DNA of 5,254 nucleotides from positions 1,230 to 6,483 of the forward strand of contig DDYJ01000070.1 of the NCBI GenBank assembly GCA_002347905.1, read 5' to 3'. The notes beneath the pieces were generated by a model. The model saw only the letters and a program-made list of their open reading frames with translations, made no database searches and was not told the DNA's origin. This document shows, in pieces, positions 1 to 5,254 of the stretch. Origin of the DNA: Comamonadaceae bacterium UBA2237. GTDB lineage: Bacteria > Pseudomonadota > Gammaproteobacteria > Burkholderiales > Burkholderiaceae_C. Within the stretch, counting starts at the first letter, position 1, and each line of letters opens with the position of its first letter. The translations under genes and the position numbers were made by a program.

Positions 1-2
1 TT

Positions 3-191
3 GTCGTGATTGGCGGTCTTGGTAGTTTTTGGGGGGTAGTTTTAGCGGCGATTTTGGTTGGTGTGGTGAGGGGCATCACCATTTATTTTGTGCCTGCAGC
101 GGGTGAGGCTTCGATGTACATCCTGATGTTCTTGGTGTTGATGTTCCGTCCACGTGGACTACTGGGCGAGCGCATTGAGCGATTTGAATAA
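3..191 (+). CDS. livH: LivH-type branched-chain amino acid ABC transporter permease, C-terminal end (5' partial)
   Basis: This is the last 62 codons of an inner-membrane permease of the hydrophobic amino acid uptake transporter (HAAT) family, open to the left edge of the window. LivH forms the translocation channel together with LivM. The visible part begins with VVIGGLGSFWG, the conserved glycine-rich loop near the end of LivH/LivM proteins, followed by two hydrophobic segments (about VVLAAILVGVV and MYILMFLVLMF). It ends in the typical tail FRPRGLLGER, and the stop is TAA at 189-191. The same GG-x-x-SF-x-G loop recurs in the LivM domain of the next gene, as expected for paralogous permeases. 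Only 13 bases separate it from the chosen start of the LivMGF fusion, so the two are surely co-transcribed. The family assignment is firm. The substrate is not determined, because HAAT systems also carry urea, amides and aromatic acids. Confidence 0.9.
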   Translation, partial: VVIGGLGSFWGVVLAAILVGVVRGITIYFVPAAGEASMYILMFLVLMFRPRGLLGERIERFE

Positions 192-204
192 GCGGAATTT
201 GAGA

Positions 205-2739
205 ATGAATCACTTATCTCAACCCCAATATCGCCCCTTACTACTGACGGCGGTCGCTTTAGTGCTATCGCCTGTTTTCTTGTTAAGCATCGGGCTCACG
301 TATGACGTCGCAACCGTGGTTGTTCTTCTTGCGCTTGCTGCCATGGGTCTTAACTTGCTGGTGGGCTATACAGGTCTTGTGTCTTTTGGGCACAGTGCAT
401 GGTTTGGCATTGGAGGATATGCCGCAGCTTTGGCTCACTTGCATTGGTTCCCCAACCAAATGTGGTTACCCCTGTTGTTTGCAGTGTGTTTTTCTGCCGT
501 GCTGTCTTTGGTGGTGGGATTTTTGATTTTGAGACGTAAAGGCGTCTACTTTTCACTCCTAACGCTCGCCTTATGTGCATTGACTTTTGCCATCGCATTT
601 CGCTGGACTGCAGTCACTGGCGGCGAAGGTGGTTTGGGAGGAATTGAACGCGGATCTTTAGGGCCTATCAGCTTAGACAATCATTTCAATTACTACACAG
701 TTGTCGCAGTCATTGCATTTTTTGTTGTTGCATTCTTGTGGCGTGTTGTTAGATCACCTTTTGGGCATGTGCTGATGGCCATTCGTGAGAATGAGCAGCG
801 TGCAATTTTTCAAGGCTACGACACTGATAAATACAAGCTACTGGCATTTGTAATTTCAGCAACCGTGACAGCACTCGCTGGGGCATTGCTGATCTTCCTA
901 CATCGGCTTGCTGCTGCTGAGTCCACCTCCGTTGCTTTTTCTGGCGAATTTTTAGCCATGGTGGTCATCGGTGGTATGCGAAGTTTTTTAGGGCCCGCAC
1001 TCGGCGCTTTGTTTTTCCTGTTGTTTCGCGAACTCTTTTCAATTTACACCGGCAATTGGTTGCTCTATTTCGGCTTGATCTTTGTTGGTTTCATTATTTT
1101 TTCACCCTCAGGATTAACTGGGATTTGGGGAATTTTGAAGAAACGCTGGAATCCTCCACCAGAAGATTCTGCGGCGATGAGCAAGCGCAAGATTTACGAT
1201 GGATTGCCACTACCTGTCTTTCTGCAACCTCAACGTATTGAAGGAAAAGTACTTGAGGCAAAAGGTATCAGCAAAAGTTTTGGGGGCATCCAAGCTGTAC
1301 GTGAAAACAGCCTCACTGTAAGTGCAGGCCAGATTCATGCACTAATTGGCCCCAACGGTGCTGGCAAGACCACTACGTTCAATCTAATTTCAGGATTTTT
1401 TACTCCTGATACAGGCTCTATTCGCTTACACGGTGAATTGATTCATTGCTTGCAGCCTCACGAAATTTGTCAACATGGTTTAGCGCGATCTTTTCAAATC
1501 ACCAACTTGTTCAAAGGCTTGAGTATTTACGAAAACTTGCGACTGTCTCTGCAGGCGCGACACCCCGCCCGTTTTGACTTCTGGCGTGATATTGACCACT
1601 TTCAAGAAATTCACCTTCAAACCCAAGAGTTGATGAAATTCTTAGGTCTAGAAGGCATGGAAAACATCGGAGGCGGCGACCTTTCCTACGGTGGTCAGCG
1701 CTTGGTTGATTTGGGTATTGCTTTGGGTTCGAAGCCTCAAGTTCTACTCTTGGACGAGCCTTTAGCGGGGTTAGCTGCAGCAGAGCGGGAACGTGTTTCG
1801 CGTTTGGTCAGCATCATTGCAAACAACATTCCCGTTTTAATTGTTGAACACGACATCGACCGGGTACTCTCATTTTCACATCGGGTTACAGTCATGAATC
1901 AAGGCGAAGTCTTGATGAGTGGTTCTCCGGATGAAGTCCGACAAAGTGCCAAAGTTCAAGAGATTTATACCGGTCATGGCACGCCCCCTGTCGTTGGACG
2001 CTCAGTTCATGTGAGTGATCAAAGCCCACTTGTCTTGGACTTTAACAAAGTGGATGCGTATTACGGCAAAAGTCACATTTTGAACGAAGCTAGTCTACAA
2101 GTGCGCGAAGGTGAAATCGTTGCACTACTAGGGCGTAACGGTGCGGGCAAATCCACCCTGCTCAAAAGTCTTGTTGGATTGGTGCCTGCCACCCGTGGTC
2201 GAGTCGTATTCGATGGTCTTGATGTTGCTGGCATGGGCGCACCAGACATTACTCGCTTGGGTATTGGTTATGTGCCGCAAGGACGAGGTCTTTTTGCGGG
2301 CATGACTGTCGCTGAAAACCTAGCACTTGGAAGACTCGCACGGCCAACAGATGGATCGACAGGCATTGTTTGGAGCCAGGAAAAAATCCTTGAATATTTC
2401 CCCCGCTTGAAAGACCGCATGAATGTGGCGGCAGATTATTTATCTGGAGGCGAGCAACAAATGGTTGCTGTTGCCAGAGCCTTATCCGCTAATGTACGCC
2501 TGCTTTTGCTGGATGAACCTTTTGAAGGCTTGGCGCCAACTGTTGTGCAAGAGTTGTTTTCGGTTTTTGATCGACTTCGACGGGATATTGCCATCGTCAT
2601 CGTTGAGCACAACTTAGATCTGGTACTAGCCTTGGCTGACAGGGTTTACGCCCTAGAACGCGGGAGCGTATTTCACGAAGGACCAGCTGCACCTTTGCTG
2701 AACGATCTTGATTATCGTAAAAAGATTTTGTGGCTGTAA
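205..2739 (+). CDS. Fused LivM-LivG-LivF: HAAT-family ABC transporter permease with two ATP-binding domains
   Basis: One 844-residue protein combines three transporter subunits that are usually encoded separately. Residues about 1-315 are a LivM permease with eight or nine hydrophobic segments, the GYTGLVSFGH motif (54-63), a cytoplasmic RENEQRA loop (194-200) and a late GGMRSFLG loop (256-263). After a proline/charge-rich linker, residues about 350-590 form LivG: Walker A GPNGAGKTT (382-390, Lys388), Q-loop Gln431, signature LSYGGQR (493-499), Walker B LLLDEP (514-519) and H-loop His549. After a second linker, residues about 611-844 form LivF: Walker A GRNGAGKST (643-651, Lys649), Q-loop Gln692, signature LSGGEQQ (746-752), Walker B LLLLDEP (766-772) and His802. 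All catalytic motifs are intact, so both ATPases should work. I chose ATG 205, with a weak AGCGGA ribosome site at 191-196, over GTG 154, which would overlap livH by 38 bases. The partner is LivH just upstream. The substrate is unknown; the LivG text (SFQITNLF) resembles HAAT paralogues that often carry compounds other than amino acids (recollection, not a search). Confidence 0.92.
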   Translation: MNHLSQPQYRPLLLTAVALVLSPVFLLSIGLTYDVATVVVLLALAAMGLNLLVGYTGLVSFGHSAWFGIGGYAAALAHLHWFPNQMWLPLLFAVCFSAVLSLVVGFLILRRKGVYFSLLTLALCALTFAIAFRWTAVTGGEGGLGGIERGSLGPISLDNHFNYYTVVAVIAFFVVAFLWRVVRSPFGHVLMAIRENEQRAIFQGYDTDKYKLLAFVISATVTALAGALLIFLHRLAAAESTSVAFSGEFLAMVVIGGMRSFLGPALGALFFLLFRELFSIYTGNWLLYFGLIFVGFIIFSPSGLTGIWGILKKRWNPPPEDSAAMSKRKIYDGLPLPVFLQPQRIEGKVLEAKGISKSFGGIQAVRENSLTVSAGQIHALIGPNGAGKTTTFNLISGFFTPDTGSIRLHGELIHCLQPHEICQHGLARSFQITNLFKGLSIYENLRLSLQARHPARFDFWRDIDHFQEIHLQTQELMKFLGLEGMENIGGGDLSYGGQRLVDLGIALGSKPQVLLLDEPLAGLAAAERERVSRLVSIIANNIPVLIVEHDIDRVLSFSHRVTVMNQGEVLMSGSPDEVRQSAKVQEIYTGHGTPPVVGRSVHVSDQSPLVLDFNKVDAYYGKSHILNEASLQVREGEIVALLGRNGAGKSTLLKSLVGLVPATRGRVVFDGLDVAGMGAPDITRLGIGYVPQGRGLFAGMTVAENLALGRLARPTDGSTGIVWSQEKILEYFPRLKDRMNVAADYLSGGEQQMVAVARALSANVRLLLLDEPFEGLAPTVVQELFSVFDRLRRDIAIVIVEHNLDLVLALADRVYALERGSVFHEGPAAPLLNDLDYRKKILWL

Positions 2740-2751
2740 CAGTCGAAAAAA

Positions 2752-2757
2752 TGAGGA
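2752..2757 (+). promoter_or_regulatory. Ribosome binding site of the cupin gene
   Basis: TGAGGA lies seven bases before ATG 2765 and is a good Shine-Dalgarno match. It decides the start: the longer reading from TTG 2708 would overlap the end of the LivF domain and has no comparable site. Confidence 0.75.
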
Positions 2758-2764
2758 ACTCACT

Positions 2765-3151
2765 ATGAGCAAGAACTCAGAACTCAAGTTGTTGGTTGAA
2801 AAAATGGCTAATCTGCCCTGGAAGGAATACCCAGGTCATTTTGGTGGCGCCTTATCAAAAGAACTTGCAGGTCCTTTGACCTCTGGAAGCTCTCGGGTTG
2901 ATTTTCGAATTTCCCACTATGCACCCATGGCGTACGTTCAGGAACATGTTCATAAGATTCAAGAGCAGGTGTATTACGTTTTAGAAGGCGAAGGTATTCT
3001 TACCTTAGACAATGTCAAGCATTTGATGAGGCCTCATGACTACGTCTTCATTCCTCCGGGTGTTCGACACAGCTTCTCCAACACAGGCACTCAAGGTTTG
3101 GTCTTTTTGGTCATCACAACACCATCCGATGACACTGAGGAGATGAGTTAA
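2765..3151 (+). CDS. Small single-domain cupin protein
   Basis: A 128-residue soluble protein with one conserved cupin barrel (Cupin_2-like). The first cupin motif is at residues 61-75: His61 and His63 (HVH), then Glu67 or Gln68, then VYYVLEGEG. The second is at 92-106: DYVFIPPG followed by His102 and Asn106. The residues His61, His63, Glu67 and His102 are the usual metal ligands, so a bound divalent metal is likely. The glycine that normally opens motif 2 is replaced by His91. The N-terminal 50 residues contain no recognisable extra domain, and there is no signal peptide, so it is cytoplasmic. Cupins of this size may be dioxygenases, isomerases, decarboxylases or ligand-binding accessories, and the sequence alone does not choose between them. 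It lies 25 bases after the transporter gene and overlaps the aldehyde dehydrogenase by one base, which suggests a role in the same pathway, perhaps on the ring or side chain of the imported substrate. Confidence 0.88.
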   Translation: MSKNSELKLLVEKMANLPWKEYPGHFGGALSKELAGPLTSGSSRVDFRISHYAPMAYVQEHVHKIQEQVYYVLEGEGILTLDNVKHLMRPHDYVFIPPGVRHSFSNTGTQGLVFLVITTPSDDTEEMS

Positions 3152-3153
3152 TG
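3137..3153 (+). promoter_or_regulatory. Ribosome site and TAATG stop-start overlap coupling cupin to aldehyde dehydrogenase
   Basis: GAGGAGA at 3137-3143 lies inside the last cupin codons, seven bases before ATG 3151. The cupin stop TAA (3149-3151) and this ATG share the A at 3151. This arrangement typically gives translational coupling, so the two proteins are probably made in linked amounts. Confidence 0.7.
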
Positions 3154-4614
3154 GGACATGAAGTCGCTGCGTCTGTTATTGAGACGGGCAAACCTAATGT
3201 GTACGGTTTGCTGATAAATGGTAAATGGATCGCTGGTGATGGACCTCGCATCACTGTGCGTGATAAATATCTGCTACAACCTTATGCAACGGTCACGGCC
3301 GCAGATTCACATCAGGTCAAGATGGCTGTAGGCTCTGCACACGTTGCATTTTGCGAAAAAAAAATGACGCCGTATGAAAGGGGTGCAGTTTTAGAAAAGG
3401 CTGTACAAATATTAGAGAAACGTACTAATGTTTTTATCCTTGCCATGCAAAGCGAAGCAGGCTTCACAGAGAGCGATGCCTCTGGCGAGATCAAGCGTTG
3501 CATTCAAACCATCAAGCTGTCTGCAGAGGAAGCCCGCCGCTTGGCAGGTGAGGTGATTCCTATGTCTGGAGCACCCGGAGCCTCTGGCCGCATTGGTTTC
3601 ACGATGCGTGTTCCACTTGGTGTGATCGCCGCAATCACACCTTTTAACTCGCCGCTCAACACAGTTGCACATAAAGTTGCACCCGCGTTTGCTGCTGGGA
3701 ACTCCATTATTTTGAAGCCGTCTTCCTACACGCCCGTCACGGCATGTTTATTTGCAGAAGTGCTGACAGAAGCTGGTATGCCACATGGCTTTGTGAATGT
3801 GTTGCACGGAAGTGCTGAAGTAGTTAAACATTTGCAAAATGATGAGCGTGTTCGTTTCTTTGCATTTACCGGTAGCACCGAGGTTGGACGTCAAATTCAA
3901 CAAGGCGCGGGATTGCGACGAACACAAATGGAATTAGGCTCTATCGCTTTCACCATTTTGTGCGACGACGCAAAACTAGACATTGCTCTGCCCAAAGTTG
4001 TGAACGCTGGATTTCGAAAAGCAGGCCAAGTTTGTACTTCTGTTCAGCTTCTGTTGGTACACAAAACTTTGGTGGATGAGACAATTGCTCGCTTGGTACC
4101 GATGGTTCAAGCACTCACTTATGGTGACCCACACGATGCGCAAACTTTTGTGGGCCCTGTGATCAGCGAAGACAATGCCATACGGATTGAAAACTGGATC
4201 AATGAAGCCGTTGCGGCAGGAGCTCATCGACTGGTGGGTGGCCCTCGTGTTGGTTCCGTAATACCCCCAACCCTCTTGTCGCAGATTAGTCCAGAAATGA
4301 AAGTGGGTTGCAATGAAATATTTGGACCTGTCGTTGCCATTATTCCCTTTTGTGATATGGACGAAGCCATACAGCGAGTCAACGCCACGCCGTATGGCTT
4401 GGCAACCGGCATTTTCACCAATCGTTTGAAAGACGCATTTAATGCAGCGCAAAAGCTTGAAGTCGGTGGAGTGCATATCAACGAGACCTCTAGTTCTCGT
4501 GTAGATTTAATGCCTTACGGAGGCAGCAAAGATAGCGGCTTCGGACGCGAAGGCCCTCGCTATGCTGTGCACGAAATGACCGAAGAACGAATCCTGACGC
4601 TCACTACTGTTTAA
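3151..4614 (+). CDS. NAD(P)-dependent aldehyde dehydrogenase (ALDH superfamily)
   Basis: A full-length 487-residue aldehyde dehydrogenase, the usual size for the family, that should oxidise an aldehyde to the carboxylic acid in the cytoplasm. Visible landmarks in order: oxyanion-hole Asn166 in TPFNSPLN, cofactor-binding Lys189 in LKPSS, the nucleotide-fold loop FTGSTEVG (239-246), general-base Glu261 in ELGS, nucleophile Cys295 in GQVCTS, the cofactor-binding EIFGPVV (389-395), and the C-terminal PYGGSKDSGFGREG (455-468). All catalytic residues are present. The glutamate motif reads ELGSIA rather than the common ELGG-K/N, which points to a less usual subfamily nearer to lactaldehyde- or benzaldehyde-type enzymes than to betaine aldehyde dehydrogenase; this is a judgement by eye. 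The ATG overlaps the cupin stop. A ThDP-dependent enzyme starts 11 bases after this gene, so its aldehyde substrate is plausibly the product of that neighbour. The exact substrate cannot be read from the sequence. Confidence 0.93.
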   Translation: MGHEVAASVIETGKPNVYGLLINGKWIAGDGPRITVRDKYLLQPYATVTAADSHQVKMAVGSAHVAFCEKKMTPYERGAVLEKAVQILEKRTNVFILAMQSEAGFTESDASGEIKRCIQTIKLSAEEARRLAGEVIPMSGAPGASGRIGFTMRVPLGVIAAITPFNSPLNTVAHKVAPAFAAGNSIILKPSSYTPVTACLFAEVLTEAGMPHGFVNVLHGSAEVVKHLQNDERVRFFAFTGSTEVGRQIQQGAGLRRTQMELGSIAFTILCDDAKLDIALPKVVNAGFRKAGQVCTSVQLLLVHKTLVDETIARLVPMVQALTYGDPHDAQTFVGPVISEDNAIRIENWINEAVAAGAHRLVGGPRVGSVIPPTLLSQISPEMKVGCNEIFGPVVAIIPFCDMDEAIQRVNATPYGLATGIFTNRLKDAFNAAQKLEVGGVHINETSSSRVDLMPYGGSKDSGFGREGPRYAVHEMTEERILTLTTV

Positions 4615-4620
4615 GAAAGA
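4613..4620 (+). promoter_or_regulatory. Weak ribosome binding site of the ThDP enzyme gene
   Basis: AAGAAAGA overlaps the aldehyde dehydrogenase stop and sits five bases before ATG 4626. It is a poor Shine-Dalgarno match but the only purine-rich stretch in the 11-base gap. A second in-frame ATG at 4635 is an alternative start. Confidence 0.4.
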
Positions 4621-4625
4621 CAACT

Positions 4626-5254
4626 ATGCCCATTATGAAAGGCGGCGAGTTAATCGCTCAATACTTGGTACAAGAAAAAGTACCCTATATTTTCGGCATT
4701 TGCGGTCATGGTAATGTAGGAATTCTGGATGCCTTGTACGATGTCAAAGACAACCTCACATTGATTTCACCCCGGCACGAACAGTGTGCCGGACACATGG
4801 CGGATGCTTACTTCCGAGTCAAACACAAACCTGTAGCGACCTCGACCTCCACTGGGCCAGGTTCGGCCAACATGGTGATGTCGTGTGCCACAGCTTTGTC
4901 AGACTCTTCTGCTTTTTTGTGCATCACATCCAATGTACCAACCTCACAGCACAATCGTGCGCCGTTTCAAGAACTCTACAAACATAATCAAGCAGATTTT
5001 GCGCAGGTCATGCGCCCTGTTGTGAAAAGAGCCTTCCAGCCTACTCGTGTCGATATGCTGCCGCTGGCACTTCGGCAGGCTATGGATACCATGGTTACTG
5101 GACGCCCCGGCCCGGTGAATTTAGACATTCCTTACAACGTTTACCAAGAGCAAGACGAGGTGAACTTGCCTACTGCCTCTCACATTCATCGCACCCATCG
5201 ACCTGGCGCCAATGAGCACGATGTATCAACAGCTTTACGCATGTTGTCTGATGC
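4626..5254 (+). CDS. Thiamine diphosphate-dependent enzyme, acetolactate synthase/2-oxo-acid decarboxylase superfamily (3' partial)
   Basis: The frame stays open from ATG 4626 to the window edge (209 full codons plus two bases). It covers the N-terminal pyrimidine-binding domain of a protein that usually runs to about 550-600 residues. Landmarks: GGELIAQYL (6-14), FGICGHGNVGILDALYD (23-39), the cofactor-activating Glu52 in PRHEQCAGHMADAY, the STGPGSANMV loop (75-84), NVPTSQHNRAPFQE (103-116) and RPGPVNLDIP (160-169), which closes the domain as in acetolactate synthase. Glu52 shows that ThDP activation should work. Family members carry out 2-oxo acid decarboxylation, carboligation, acyl-CoA lyase or C-C hydrolase reactions. 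The visible half does not fix which, since the diphosphate-binding GDG motif and much of the active site lie beyond the window. The GHGNV stretch differs from the GIPGG of true acetolactate synthases and recalls IolD-like enzymes. Following an aldehyde dehydrogenase gene by 11 bases, an aldehyde-producing lyase or decarboxylase is the best inference. Confidence 0.88.
   Translation, partial: MPIMKGGELIAQYLVQEKVPYIFGICGHGNVGILDALYDVKDNLTLISPRHEQCAGHMADAYFRVKHKPVATSTSTGPGSANMVMSCATALSDSSAFLCITSNVPTSQHNRAPFQELYKHNQADFAQVMRPVVKRAFQPTRVDMLPLALRQAMDTMVTGRPGPVNLDIPYNVYQEQDEVNLPTASHIHRTHRPGANEHDVSTALRMLSD

Noticed and set aside
154..204. GTG 154 as the start of the LivMGF fusion
   Set aside because: It would overlap livH by 38 bases, has no clear ribosome site, and adds 17 polar residues not expected before the first LivM membrane segment; ATG 205 fits better.
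1354..2160. Similar nucleotide stretches around the two Walker A motifs
   Set aside because: They reflect the shared ATPase ancestry of LivG and LivF, not a recent duplication or a functional repeat.
2708..2764. TTG 2708 as the start of the cupin
   Set aside because: It overlaps the LivF end, and a strong TGAGGA site points to ATG 2765.
2740..2764. Terminator or promoter between transporter and cupin genes
   Set aside because: The 25-base gap has no hairpin with a T run and no room for a promoter; it holds only the ribosome site.
3976..4476. 166-codon open frame on the - strand
   Set aside because: It lies antisense inside the aldehyde dehydrogenase, has a composition typical of a shadow frame, and shows no recognisable motif.
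4784..4987. 67-codon open frame on the + strand
   Set aside because: It is an out-of-frame reading of the ThDP enzyme, whose true frame stays open with clear motifs through this region.

Overview
The window is part of one densely packed operon, read entirely on the + strand, from a bacterium that is probably a betaproteobacterium of the Burkholderiales (Comamonadaceae-like). That placement rests on the look of the proteins, the fused Liv-type transporter and the base composition, which by eye is close to half G+C. It is an inference, not a computed result. No gene-free stretch exceeds about 30 bases, and I see no RNA gene, mobile element, CRISPR array, terminator or internal promoter.

Layout: (1) 3-191, the last 62 codons of a LivH-type ABC permease that begins upstream of the window. 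(2) 205-2739, a single 844-residue polypeptide joining a LivM permease, a LivG ATPase and a LivF ATPase, which are normally three separate genes. (3) 2765-3151, a 128-residue single-domain cupin. (4) 3151-4614, a 487-residue aldehyde dehydrogenase whose ATG shares one base with the cupin stop codon. (5) 4626 to the window end, the first 209 codons of a thiamine diphosphate (ThDP)-dependent enzyme of the acetolactate synthase/2-oxo-acid decarboxylase superfamily. This last frame has no stop and is cut by the window edge.

How the genes may work together: the transporter half (LivH plus LivMGF, probably with a periplasmic binding protein outside the window) would import a small organic acid or amino-acid-like compound. 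The enzyme half pairs a ThDP carbon-carbon lyase or decarboxylase, which typically yields an aldehyde, with an NAD(P)-dependent aldehyde dehydrogenase that oxidises aldehydes to acids. A small cupin accompanies them. The logic resembles mandelate/benzoylformate-type catabolism (2-oxo acid to aldehyde to acid), but nothing visible here fixes the substrate. The most notable points are the three-domain transporter fusion and this uptake-plus-catabolism operon of unassigned substrate.
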